Of a DNA stretch of 64,000 nt, positions 53,871 through 64,000 are shown piece by piece (the first letter of the stretch is position 1; the number at the start of each line of letters is the position of its first letter). The notes beneath the pieces are model-generated. The model searched no databases. It saw nothing but the letters and a program-made list of their open reading frames with translations, and had not been told where the DNA came from. Made by a program: the position numbers and the translations under genes. The DNA is from Lycium barbarum (taxonomy: Eukaryota; Streptophyta; Magnoliopsida; Solanales; Solanaceae): the NCBI RefSeq assembly GCF_019175385.1, contig NC_083344.1, forward strand, positions 22,824,380 to 22,888,379. The letters run 5' to 3'.

Positions 53871-55265
53871 TTATATACCTGTGACCACGTTAGGGGAAGA
53901 CTGAAGATCTTGGCGTCCAGCCAAAGCATAAACACGGTGTTGAGGACCACTAGAACTGGGAGCTCTCCCTGTACCTATACCATGGCCGACTGGCGCATGT
54001 GAACCTGGCCCCATAGGGCGTACAGATGCTGAAGATCTGTCTATCGACCCTGAAGGCTGGGTCCTACCTCTACCATGAACTGAGGGGCAATCACGCATGA
54101 TATTGCCTGGTCGACCACATGAATAGAAAACATTCGAACCCAATCGGCATCGACCCCAATGTAACTCCCCACACTGGGAACATCGTAGTGCGGGTGGCCT
54201 TGCCTGACCAGAATCATCTCTAAACTGAGACCCCGAATAACTCTGACTTAGCCCGGAATGAGTAGATCTGTCGAATTTCTGGCCTGAAAACCGCGGAGGC
54301 GCACTAGTCATAGAATAGCCTGAGGGCCTGGACATCTGGTGTTTGTGCCCACCTCTAAAATCACTCATCGGACCTGAAGATCTGGCCCTCTTACCATGAC
54401 CCCTATCCTGCTCGCGTTCACTTCTTTGCTGCTGTAGGTTTTCTTTTAAGTTCTGAGCATGAGCCTGAATGCGTGCAATATCCATATTGTCCTGAAGGGA
54501 CACAGTCAAGCATCTATCCGTCAAATGTGGCCCTAGGCCTTCCATAAATCGGTTTACCCGGTCACCCATATTCGCTACCATGGCCGAAGCATACCTAGCC
54601 AAGGAATTGAAGCGGAGACTATACTCTAGAGCACTCATGCTACCTTGCCTCAAATTTTGGAACTTATCGGCTCTAGCTCGTCGAACTTCTGGAGGCATAT
54701 AGTGTCGGAGGAATGCATCAACAAACTCTTGCCATATCGAGGGAGGTGCATTGGCTCCTCGTGAAGCCATCCAAATAGTATACCATTGGATCGAGACATC
54801 TCTCAATCGATATGACGCTAACTCCACCGATTCGGTGTCCGAACCATGTATCAATCGAAGCGTTCTCAACATACCATCAATGAAATCCTGAGGGTCCTTC
54901 TCCGGCTTTGATCCAAAGAATTTCGGAGGGTTCAAAGTAATGAAGTTAGGGGCTCTTGCACTAACAGCCCTACCACCCTGCCTTGTACTTTTCCGCTGAG
55001 TCTGAGCACCAACCAACTGTGTAAGCAAATGTATGGCCTCTTTTACATCTTGGCCTGAAGCATTCGGTGGAGGAGCTAGAGGTGCTGGAGCTGGGGCTGA
55101 GGCTACCTCGCGCAACTTTATTATAGGTATTGATCGGGAGGACTGAGATTGAGCCGCACTCTGGGACTCACTTTCCTTTACTACCGGTGGCGGTGCTCTT
55201 TCAGCCTGCTTTTCTGCCACCGCCTTGCCCTTTTGGGCTGCTGCAGCCTTTCTCTTTACATGCAT
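53871..55265 (-). CDS. gag: E region 1 gag (464 residues)
   Basis: ATG at 55265 (MHVKRKAAAAQKGKA); an upstream TTG is not credible as a start. The longest open gag in the E array. Order: basic N-terminus, Pro/Ala-rich linker, retrotransposon gag domain (NFITLNPPKFFGSKPEKDPQ to FNSLARYA, about residues 100-250), basic Gly/Ser-rich linker, CSQCGELHWGRC pair, then a degenerate CCHC knuckle reading FYSCGRPGNIMRDC in which the first Cys and the His have been replaced. It ends at a TAA where pol should continue in the same frame. It would form the particle shell; RNA binding is probably weakened by the lost zinc ligands. Confidence 0.85.
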   Translation of the reverse strand: MHVKRKAAAAQKGKAVAEKQAERAPPPVVKESESQSAAQSQSSRSIPIIKLREVASAPAPAPLAPPPNASGQDVKEAIHLLTQLVGAQTQRKSTRQGGRAVSARAPNFITLNPPKFFGSKPEKDPQDFIDGMLRTLRLIHGSDTESVELASYRLRDVSIQWYTIWMASRGANAPPSIWQEFVDAFLRHYMPPEVRRARADKFQNLRQGSMSALEYSLRFNSLARYASAMVANMGDRVNRFMEGLGPHLTDRCLTVSLQDNMDIARIQAHAQNLKENLQQQRSEREQDRGHGKRARSSGPMSDFRGGHKHQMSRPSGYSMTSAPPRFSGQKFDRSTHSGLSQSYSGSQFRDDSGQARPPALRCSQCGELHWGRCRLGSNVFYSCGRPGNIMRDCPSVHGRGRTQPSGSIDRSSASVRPMGPGSHAPVGHGIGTGRAPSSSGPQHRVYALAGRQDLQSSPNVVTGI

Positions 55266-55459
55266 TTCTGAAATACACAACACACGATTAAGGGACAAGA
55301 ATTTCTTATATCATAGATCTATGGCACAATTCTTATGAAGAAAGAAGGTCATTCATTCCTATCCTGTCCGCAGCTTCTTGTTTATAAGTGTGGCACGCAA
55401 CACACCCATAACCAAGACTCTACTAGACACGGCTCGTAGACAGACCCTAGGACTGAACT

Positions 55460-55471
55460 GCTCTGATACCA
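55460..55471 (-). other. Primer binding site of E region 1
   Basis: Minus strand TGGTATCAGAGC, four bases inside the central LTR end. Confidence 0.94.
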
Positions 55472-55475
55472 CTTT

Positions 55476-58069
55476 TGTCACGACCCGTCTAGAGGGCCGC
55501 AACGAGCGCCCGGTGCTAGCCCACCCGGGCACCCCATTAACTTACACTTAAGCTTACATCTAGGTGAGCCACATAATTAAACACATAATTCTACTCATTC
55601 ATCATGCTAGTCCCATTGGACGACAATGCCTTTATATCATAATTGGAACCTATGCCACGTCAACATACATGAGTCATCAAGGCTATCGAAATGACATACA
55701 AAATATAGCCCGACAAGGCCAGCAATATCTAACCATATACACGTGACTACGAGCCTCTAAGAAGAGTATAACATATCACACGGGCGGGACAGGATCCCGC
55801 TATGCCCATAATTATATACACAAAAGAATAAGTACCCAAAAGTTATGGCTCCGAATGAAATGGAGCTCTGCTATGTCATCTCTGAGAAAGCAGCTACGGA
55901 TCAAGCCTGTCTCCCTGTGCACCTGTGGGCATGACGCAGCGTCCACAAACAAAAGGACGTCAGTACGAAGAATGTACTGAGTATGTAAAGCATGATCAAT
56001 ATCAATATAGAAGCATAAATAGAAACATAAGAAATAACATAGAATGGGAGATGGCAATATCATCGTCATATGCACTTACTTGCCTTTCTTAGGAACTTTC
56101 CATTTCTAATACGTGTTTGTGTACATACATCATTATCCGCATTCATAATAGTACCCGTACCATATTTGTGCTCGTATTCGTATACATGCCCCTTATTCAC
56201 ATTCATATACATAGTCATATCATATTCGCATTCATATCATAGACATAATCATATCATATACATTTCATTTACATAGCATACCCGACCACGTAGGATCGGT
56301 GTTTGATACATACTTGGCCAACCAAGGCTCAAGGTTACTCTTACCTGGCCCTACCAAGGCTTCAGGGTTACATCTACATGGCCCTACCAGGGCGTCAGGG
56401 TTATCCTTACCATCTGCAGAGGTGTGTGCGCGTTACATAATCATATACATACTTATTTACATATCTTACCCGACCTCATAGGCTCGGGGTTCCATAATAG
56501 TCGTACATAGATACATATACATCTTGGCTCATAAGCCTCTTTACTATTAACATCATTATCATAATCGTCATGGTTATTACCATTATCATCGATATCATTA
56601 TCACTATTATCATCATTCACCACATCTATCTCTATAGGCTTACTCTCCATGCGAGGGATTAGTACAATCATAGCGAGTCAAGAATCGTGAGCTTACAAGC
56701 TCGGAATATCAAATCATTTGAAGGATATCATAGCCTCATAGAACATTTAGACGTTTGGCCAGAGAAACATGCCTTATGAAAGAAGGGTTAGGCTTACATA
56801 CCTTTTCCGTTCAACTACGCTACACTTGCGCGTTCTCCTCCAATGCTAGCGTTTCTACCTTCATTGAAGTCATACTATCATTATAATCGATAGCTAGCAT
56901 ATATGACTAAAGCTAGAGAAAATCGGACAGCATCTCCTTTATTTATACGACATTCCTCCATAACGTATATCAACTCCCAAACGTCAACGATACATTTACA
57001 ATACTATAATAATAGTCATTATTCATCCACATTATTCACATTTCTCAATTTACTTTCGATCACTTACATCTATGGCTATAACACACGACTATGTCCATTC
57101 ATATACATTACTCATATCATGTTCCCAGTATCATTTTATAACACATTTGCATCATAATACTTCAAGATTCATAACTCAATTCAAACTATTTCTCAAAATG
57201 ACACAATTCTATATTCATGACCTATTTTGCCATACCTTTCTACAATCCAAGTATTTCAACTCTTAAATACCTTAAACGACATAGATATATCATGAATCTT
57301 ACCTTAGAAGTTGTAGGAACAAGCCTTGGTTGATAATACTCCACTTGAGCAAAAACCCTAGTTTACCTCTATGAGATTTCTTGACTTTGAATGATCTTTG
57401 ATGGTTTTCTTACACTAGATTCACTTGGTTCATGTTGTTGATCGCTAAATATCCTTGAATTCTTATGGAATATATGTAGAGAGATGTTTTAGAGAGAAGG
57501 GGTGTGAAGTGGAAGTGAAATTCAATAACCTTGGTACCTTTTATTTAATGCAGCAAAAATCTGCCCCGACCACTTATACGGACCAACATACAGTCCGTAT
57601 AATTTATATGGACCGTATGTCTGGCTGTATATTTGGTCCAGAAACTTTTTGCCTTTTTGGGCTGATTATACGGTCCCAAACATACGGACCGTATAATTTA
57701 TACGACCAGTATGTTTGGCCGTATAACTCCTAGTGGTTCCGAAGTTCGTTTCGTCGATTCGTTTGATCTCCAATCCTTATGGAACCTTCTTAACACTTAT
57801 TCAACACCTCAATACCAATCTAAGGAACGTTATCACTCTTCTCCAAGTCATCATTTAGGCCTTGCTAACTCGTTACTCGTATTTCCTTTCCGATACCTAT
57901 CGTATGCCTTGCCCCATCTTAGCCAACTTTCTCGTCTAACATCAGATGCCCTTGAAATCTCACTTAGGGTCATCAAAAGTTATTTCTTACTTATGGAAAT
58001 ATCGTATACTCGTACTCCTCACTAGTTCATTCACTTGCGTACCAACGGAAGATTTTCCGAGGTGTAACA
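55476..58069 (-). repeat. Family E central LTR (2594 bp)
   Basis: Starts TGTTACACCTCGG at 58069 and ends CGTGACA at 55476. Modules on the minus strand: a palindrome cluster 57556-57726, TATA-like TTAAATAAAAGG at 57548-57539, donor-like AAAAG|GTATGTAAGCC with GT at 56801-56800, a CAGTAC/GTACTG hairpin and CTGAC at 55963-55959, a GTCC/GGAC stem replacing the C5/G5 stem, and acceptor GCCCACAG ending at 55923 (putative intron 879 bp). A CCTGGCCCTACCAAGG minisatellite is at 56277-56410. Confidence 0.93.
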
Positions 58070-58080
58070 TTCTCCCCCCC
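58070..58080 (-). other. Polypurine tract of E region 2
   Basis: Minus strand GGGGGGGAGAA immediately before the central LTR, preceded by ACATTCGAGGACGAATGTT. Confidence 0.93.
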
Positions 58081-58336
58081 TTAAGAACATTCGTCCTCGA
58101 ATGTTGAAGGCTTCGGGAATTCTACAAAAATTCCGCCAGAGTTTCCCCTATAATATGGTACTACCATCCTGTCACAACAACCCATCATATCGATGCCTCA
58201 CAGGGCCACAACACAATAGCATAAAAATTTCGCCACACACGACCAAAAAGCATAAAAGGAAAACATACATACCCTAAAATCTTGACGTCTCATCTTGGAT
58301 TTCTTCCAAGGGTTTAAATAAATGCGGATATCTGGA

Positions 58337-58729
58337 TCACATACTCTCTTCCGCTTCCCATGTCATTTCCTCTTGTTTACTGCTTCTCCATAGAACCTTA
58401 ACCGAGGCCACTTCTTTGTTTCTAAGCCTCCGTACTTGCCTATCTAGTATGGCAATGGGCACCTCTTCGTAAGTCAATGTCTCTGTCACTTGTACATCAT
58501 TTATTGGCACAATCTTAGTAGGATCTCCTACACATTTCCGAAGCATCGAGACATGGAAAACTGGATGTACTGACTCCAAATCCGGAGGTAGATCTAATTC
58601 ATAGGCTACTTTTCCCACTTTTCGTACAATCTCATAAGGCCCAATGTATCGGGGACTAAGCTTCCCGTTTTTATCAAATCTCATGACGCCCTTCATTGGC
58701 GACACATTCAGGAATACCCAATCTTTCAC
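58337..58729 (-). pseudogene. pol: E region 2 integrase C-terminus and chromodomain tail
   Basis: Close copy of 50585-50977: [67 protein letters not shown] and VLWRSSKQEEMTWE, with the same terminal TGA. It is better preserved than region 1. Confidence 0.87.
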
Positions 58730-58747
58730 TTGGAACTCAAAGTTTCT

Positions 58748-59785
58748 TCAGCGATTATCCGCATAGGACTTTTGACGACTTTGGGCTGCTAACAACCTAT
58801 CTTGTATAAGCTTAACCTTCTCTATGGCTTGCTGGACCAAGTCTGACTTTGTGAGTCTATCCACAATCACCCATATGGAATCATACTTACGTCGAGAACG
58901 GGGTAAGCCTGAAATGAAGTCCATGTTAATCACTTCCCATTTCCAAGATGGGATTTCTATAGCATGCAACAATCCACCCGACTTTTGGTGCTCAATTTTC
59001 ACTTGCTGACAATTAGGACATTGAGCTACGAATTCTGCTTTATCTTTCTTCATCCCATTCCACCAATATATAGACTTGAGGTCATGATACATTTTCGTCG
59101 CACCAGGGTGAACAGAATAACGGGAACAATAAGCTTCCCTCAATATCTGGTGGTGTAGACCTGCCACATTGGGAACACATAATCTGCCTCGACAGCGGAG
59201 AACTCCGTCTCCTGAAATATCAAATGATGACTCCTCTTTCTGAGGGAGTCTATCTCTGTACTGCATTAGCATGGAATCTTCGTATTGTCGCTCTTTCACT
59301 TCTGCTACTAGCGACAAGACTGCTGAATTCTGAATAGTAGCTCCCCTGCTACCTGAGTCCACCACTCGAACTCCTAGGCTAGCGAACTGCTGGAGCTCAC
59401 GGGCCATTTCCCTCTTCTCTGGTCGTACGTCACATAAACTTCCCATCGATCTGCGGCTAAGAGCATCAGCTACAACATTTGCCTTTCCAGGGTGATATAA
59501 GATATCAACGTCGTAATCTTTTAACAATTCTAACCATTGTCGTTGCCGCAAATTCAACTCTTTCTGCTTGAAGATATACTGAAGGCTTTTATGATCTGTA
59601 TAAATATCCACATGGACACCATATAAATAATGTCTCCATATCTTTAGTGCATGAACCACTGCGGCCAATTCTAGATCATGGATTGGATAATTCTTCTCAT
59701 GTTTCCGCAATTGCCTTGAAGCATACGCAATCACTTTTCCATGTTGCATCAATACACAACCTAGCCAACACCTAAAGCATCGCAA
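58748..59785 (-). pseudogene. pol: E region 2 RNase H-integrase with internal deletion
   Basis: One open frame of 345 codons: [39 protein letters not shown] and VADALSR of RNase H, then HYSVHPG-like and AQCPNCQQ zinc residues, [11 protein letters not shown] and VIVDRLTKS. The protein then jumps to [14 protein letters not shown]. About 350 bp present in region 1 (51130-51480) are missing, joined at a shared CTGAC, which removes the second Asp and the Glu of the integrase triad. The start is also truncated by a small deletion in YCDAS. The open frame is fortuitous; integrase cannot be active. Confidence 0.87.
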
Positions 59786-60487
59786 TAAACAACATATCCT
59801 TCCAATCCCTCTGGAAGTGTCATAACTGAGGCAGAAGTCAATCTACCTTTCAACTCTTGGAAGCTACGTTCACAAGCATCTGTCCATTGAAACTTTGCCG
59901 ATTGCTGGGTCAACTTTGTGAGCTGTGCAGAAATAGAAGAAAAACCTTCAACGAATCTCTTGTAATAACCTGCTAAGCCCAGAAAGCTACGAACCTCCAT
60001 AGGAGTTGTGGGCCTTGGCCAAGTTTTCACGGCCTCAATCTTTTGACTATCCACTCGAATACCATCGGCTGCAACAATATGCCCCAGAAATACGATCACA
60101 AATAAATCCAGGAAAGGCCTGAAGACATTATTCATCAGATCCATAAATACTGCAGGTGCGTTAGTTAGCGCCAAATGACATTACCCGGAACTCAAAATGA
60201 CCATATCTTGTTCTGAAGGCTGTCTTAGGGATATCCTTCTCCCTAACTCTCACTTGGTGATACCCGGACCTCAAATCAATCTTTTAAAACCATTTGGCAC
60301 CTTGAAATTGATCAAATAAATCATCAATCCTCGGAAGAGGATATTTATTCTTAATCGTCACCTTGTTCAGTTGCCGATAATGAATGCACATTCTCAAGGA
60401 TCCATCTTTATTTCGGATGAACAGTACGGGTGGTCGCCACAGGGATGTACTAGGCCTAATGAAGCCTTTATCAAGCAAGTCTTTCAA
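59761..60487 (-). pseudogene. pol: E region 2 reverse transcriptase lacking the catalytic motif
   Basis: The segment 60487-60284 has [32 protein letters not shown]. After a stop, the segment 60174-59761 reads [27 protein letters not shown] and then jumps directly to [13 protein letters not shown]. The [10 protein letters not shown] motif and about 45 following residues are deleted in frame. It then continues [14 protein letters not shown] and [12 protein letters not shown], where region 1 has a stop. Confidence 0.87.
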
Positions 60488-60819
60488 TTACTCTTTCAAT
60501 TCTGCGGCAGCACATCAATATCAAAATCAATCTCCCGCTCGGGAGGAAGGCCTGGAAGATCTTCCGGGAACACATCCGGAAATTCATTTACTACAGGAAC
60601 TGACTGAAGAGTCGGCGATTCAGCTTCTACAACTTGAACCCGAATTAGATGATAAATGCAACCTTTCGTGATCATTTTCCTTGACTTTAGATAGGAAACA
60701 AACCTACCTTTTGGTGACGCCGTATATCCTTTCCATTCTAAAACTGGTTCTCCCGGAAATTGGAAACGAACCATTTTCATTCAGCAATCAACATTGGCTT
60801 AACAAGAAGCCAACCAATC
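60488..60819 (-). pseudogene. pol: E region 2 protease-RT linker and protease end
   Basis: [31 protein letters not shown] and [14 protein letters not shown] are readable (60780-60496). About 35 bp of the linker, including IPPYRMAP, are missing near 60510. The TGA after NVDC at about 60783 is shared with region 1. Solo LTR S3 interrupts at CAATC (60815-60819). Confidence 0.83.
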
Positions 60820-63800
60820 TGTTATAGCCCGTGTTTTGAACGTTTGGAAATTCCAAAGCCGTCGTGGAAAGTTAGGGGCGAGATCATTTTCAAAATTATT
60901 TCAATGTACGAGTTGTTAAAGACATTGTTTATGACTATTATTAGTATGGAAGTATTGTGAGAGGTTGAGGGCGAAAAAGGAAAATTTGCAAAATGTCCCA
61001 TGGAAATATTGGAAAAGGCTAGGGGCAAAATGGTCATTTCACAAGTATTGGAAATTTGAAGAAAAATCTAGAAAATAAAAAGAAGAGGAAAAGAGAAGAA
61101 AATTCTAGAAATGGAAAAAAAGGAAAAATCTAGAGAGGGGCATGTGCCCCTCACATGCCACTATATATATATATGTATAAGTCTTGAAAAAAACAAGACA
61201 ATTCATTATTTGTCTCTATAGGATTCTAGAAATAAAACAAGAAAGATGAAGGAAAACAAAAGGGGCCATATTCGGCCCTAGCCATGGAAAATTGGCTCCA
61301 TGAAATCTTGCCCCAAAAATTATTTTCTTGTGGTATTCCTACTAATTCAAGGGCCCTCTACAACGTAGTGTAATTGTTTCGGAAGATAGGCCATCCGTTT
61401 CATTGTTTTCCGCACTTTGGTTGAGTAAAGAAGTTGGGAGGAAAAGGTAAGAATTAATCCTCTTTTATATGTTATAAATGGTTTGTGTATGTTGTGGTAT
61501 GTGGAAATGGAAGAGAAGCATGAAAACATGCATGTTGGAAGCTTGGCCGTGTGTGTACATGTTGTGTAGGAAAAAAATGGAATAATTTTTATATGGTAAT
61601 TTGATTGTTGTTGATAAGTATCCTATGATGAAAATGAGAACTTGATGATTCAAGTTGTTGCGGGCTGTTTTTGGAAGCCAATTTGAATCAAATGTAGTTT
61701 CTTGCAATCATGATAATAATGTTATTAAAGTGTGGTTTGTTGGTGTAGTTTGTGAAGTTTGAAGAAAGAAATGTGTTGTGATGGTTCCTATGGAAGTTGG
61801 AAGATTTCGGGTTCCATGGTGCATTGTTGGGTTGTTTGAAAAATTGTGTCAATTGTTTAAAGCATTCGTGAATATTGTTTGAATGGTCTTGGATTAGTAA
61901 TCGAATGCATAAACGTTGATATTAGTAGGAATATTGTGGACGTTGTCGGATTATGTAAAAAGAGCGTTTAATGCTAGAATGTATTCTTGAATTGAATATT
62001 GATGCCATAGCTTGGTTGTTGGTTGGGTTGTTGTTGAATTGGGCCGAGCCATATTCTCGGGGTTGGTACATTTACAGGGGAGATGCTGCCGAAATTCCGA
62101 CAGAATATAAGTGAATGTGTTTGAAAGATTAGGGCAAGTATGTGACAACGAATCTAATGAATGGATGAATCCTCTTGAATGTAGATTAACAAGTTGGAGG
62201 CAGAAGCGTAACCAGTTGGTCGCGGCGCAGGTATGTAAGGCTTACCCTTTCATTCTTTTGGCATGTCCTAGAGCTAAGTAGGGTATGACATTGATATATA
62301 CTTTGGGTTATTCTATTCTATGATCCCGAGTCTATTTGTGATCTGTATGTTCTCCCTAATATAGGCAACTAATAGCCTGGATAGGTGAATCCTGACTTAA
62401 GCAAATCTGACATCCGTATTCTGATATAAGTATGTTGGTCTGAACATTCTGATATAAATATCCTGATGAGAGTATTTGGTATAAGTGTTATGATATGAGA
62501 GATTATGCTACAAGTAATTTGGAATATGTATCCTGATTGAGTAAAAGCGATATAAGTACTTTGATAGAAATATTCTGATAAAAGTAATTTAATATAAGTA
62601 TTCTGTAATAAGTAATCTGTTATGGATATTCTGAGAATATGTTTGATTAATTTATTGAGTCTGAATTATGTGCATTCGGTTTCTCACTATTCTGCTCGTG
62701 CATATGTTATGATTTCCTTCACCGAGTCCCGGGCCGGTATGTATCGTGCGGATGGTTCGCCGAGTCCTCTGTTGAGGGCCGGGTTCCATATATGAATTCC
62801 GAAGTATGATGTGTCCGGTTCTGGGGTACTGTGTTATATGTCCGTCCCCGGTTACCGAGGATATATTATGAAGTATGATGTGTCCGGGTTCGGGGTGCTG
62901 TGTTATCTGTCCGCCCCCGGGTACCGTGGTTATGTTATGATGTGTGACGGAGATCGGAGCAAATTTTCTGAAACATAATGTGTTGTGGCGCCAAAGGTAG
63001 GAGTGGCGACCACGTTCCTATGTTATCGTGCGCATCCCTTGGCATTGTTCACCGGTTCCTCAGCGTGTTATCTGTCCCCGAGCTTACCATGTATATGATA
63101 GGATGTGACCGGTCCCTCGGCGTGATATTTGTCCCCGAGGTTACCGTATGTATGATATGGTATTTGTCCCGGTGTGGTATATGTCCCCGGGGATTACCGC
63201 GTATGTGATATGATATCCGACTCCGATATGCATGACTTGTGTTGGAGAGTAAGCATTCTGACCTTTCGTATATTCTGTATTCCGTTTGCTATATGACATC
63301 ATTTGAGTAATCTGTACGTTCTGTAATCTGTCTGGCATACGAGATGAGTAAGTATGATTCGTGTCTGGAAAAGAAAAATAATAAGTGTTTGGTATTCTGG
63401 ATAAGCTATTTGTATGTTGTTCTATCTGTCTCAGTCATGGTTTCGTTTCTGTACTCATGCCTTACATACTCAGTACATATTCCGTACTGACCCCCTCTTC
63501 TTCGGGGGCTGCGTTTCATGCCGCGCAGGTACCCACAAATGGATAGACGAGATTAGCTGAAGATGATCCAGTGGATTGACGGACTCCATTTTCTCCAGGA
63601 GTGCTGCCGAGTCAGAGTATGTATGCTGTGATGTCTGATCAGTAATAGAGACTTTGCAGACAGCGTCGTGGGTAATGATAGTCAGTCTGTAAGCGGCTCC
63701 ATCAGCCGATATGTCATTTTGTGTTATGTAGTGAATTTTATATAATTACAGATTTGTTAAATTCTGGAAATAGTAAGCAGAAAATTTTGAAAGCTCAACA

Positions 63801-63931
63801 TGTATTTTATTTGTAATTGACTTTGAGAATTCAAAAAAAACATTAGGTGTGTAATCAAGGTCTGCGGGTTCGCTCGGCTCTGTATGTGGGGTCGAGTGCC
63901 CATCACACCTTAATAAGGTTAGGGTGTGACA
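60820..63931 (+). repeat. Solo LTR S3 (3112 bp)
   Basis: TGTTATAGCCCG...GGTGTGACA with perfect CAATC duplications (60815-60819 and 63932-63936), inside E protease. Modules: a TATATATATATATG box at 61162-61174, GGGGAGATGCTGCC at 62078-62091, donor GCAG|GTATGTAAGGC with GT at 62231, an ATTCTGATATAAGTA degenerate repeat (62405-62645), CCCGGGCCGG at 62728-62737 followed by a repeat array to 63215, CTGAC at 63487-63491, a C5/G5 hairpin, and an acceptor CCGCGCAG ending at 63528. The GACAGCGTCGTGGGTA block after the acceptor is shared with S1. Confidence 0.93.
62405..63215 (+). repeat. Two repeat arrays inside S3
   Basis: First a degenerate array with unit close to ATTCTGATATAAGTA (62405-62645). 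Then longer GC-rich units built from GTCCGGGTTCGGGGTGCTG and TGTCCCCGAGGTTACC (62722-63215). Both lie between the donor-like and acceptor-like sites. Confidence 0.8.
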
Positions 63932-64000
63932 CAATCCATGCCCATAATAACATAAAAATCCACCATTTCTAGCCCATGCAAATCAATCATGGTACTACGA
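63932..64000 (-). pseudogene. pol: E region 2 protease, continued to window edge
   Basis: After S3 the protease of E region 2 resumes (minus strand EMVDFYVIMGMD and upstream residues, as at 53600-53690) and leaves the window. Confidence 0.83.

Larger units (their letters stand above)
44671..64000 (-). mobile_element. Family E tandem array: LTR-internal-LTR-internal
   Basis: Three-part array on the minus strand: left LTR (44671-50299), internal region 1 (50300-55475), central LTR (55476-58069), internal region 2 (58070 to the window edge). The central LTR serves as 5' LTR for region 1 (primer site 55460-55471) and 3' LTR for region 2 (polypurine tract 58070-58080). This is the expected product of unequal recombination between LTRs. 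Both internal regions share at least two nonsense codons but carry different deletions. Solo LTRs S2 and S3 are later insertions. Confidence 0.9.

Noticed and set aside
1..64000. Host protein-coding genes, tRNA or rRNA genes
   Set aside because: Nothing outside retrotransposon proteins showed a recognisable domain, exon structure or RNA gene signature.

Overview
This is plant nuclear DNA made almost entirely of nested long terminal repeat (LTR) retrotransposons. I see no host gene, tRNA, rRNA or CRISPR array. Most coding remains are Ty3/gypsy gag-pol of the chromovirus type: CCHC gag, DPGS protease, FIDD reverse transcriptase, RNase H, HHCC/DDE integrase and a chromodomain-like tail. Primer sites match plant initiator Met-tRNA (TGGTATCAGAGC). 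Long LTRs (1.8-3.4 kb), a single gag-pol frame and the chromodomain tail point to the Tekay/Del clade. Family resemblance suggests a Solanaceae genome, in gene-poor and probably pericentromeric heterochromatin. The host assignment is inference.

Left part (1-19638). A minus-strand element A' (gag to RT plus its 5' LTR, 1-5935) sits in the tail of a Copia element whose 3' LTR follows. That Copia LTR was hit by a small minus-strand LTR element, X, which encodes a protease-like protein of about 360 residues. The Copia copy lies in the pol of an old gypsy element, B, whose decayed RNase H-integrase and 3' LTR come next. The stretch from about 6627 to 13278 was then duplicated in tandem (copy 13279-19559).

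Middle (19639-33365). Element A is a complete plus-strand insertion of 13,727 bp with two 2,926-bp LTRs and a GTATA target duplication, inserted in the second copy of B's LTR. Its interior carries a 2,735-bp tandem duplication running from protease to integrase.

Right part (33366-64000). The rest of B's LTR runs into the integrase of an older element C, which is split by solo LTR S1 (target duplication CCAAT). C ends at the 5' LTR of element D. D's leader is interrupted by minus-strand element F, and F's pol by minus-strand family E. E forms an LTR-internal-LTR-internal array. Solo LTRs S2 (CATGC) and S3 (CAATC) lie inside E. The nesting is at least five deep (C, D, F, E, S2/S3).

The most interesting signal is in the LTRs. 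Seven otherwise divergent lineages (A, B, D, E, S1, S2, S3) share, in the same order, a perfect 5' splice-site-like block (GTATGTAARGCY), then 0.7-1.3 kb later a CAGTAC/GTACTG hairpin whose end forms a CTGAC branch-point match, a second C-rich/G-rich hairpin, and a GCAG|GT acceptor. Stem 2 changes sequence between families but keeps pairing. This looks like a conserved intron or RNA element within the LTR leader.
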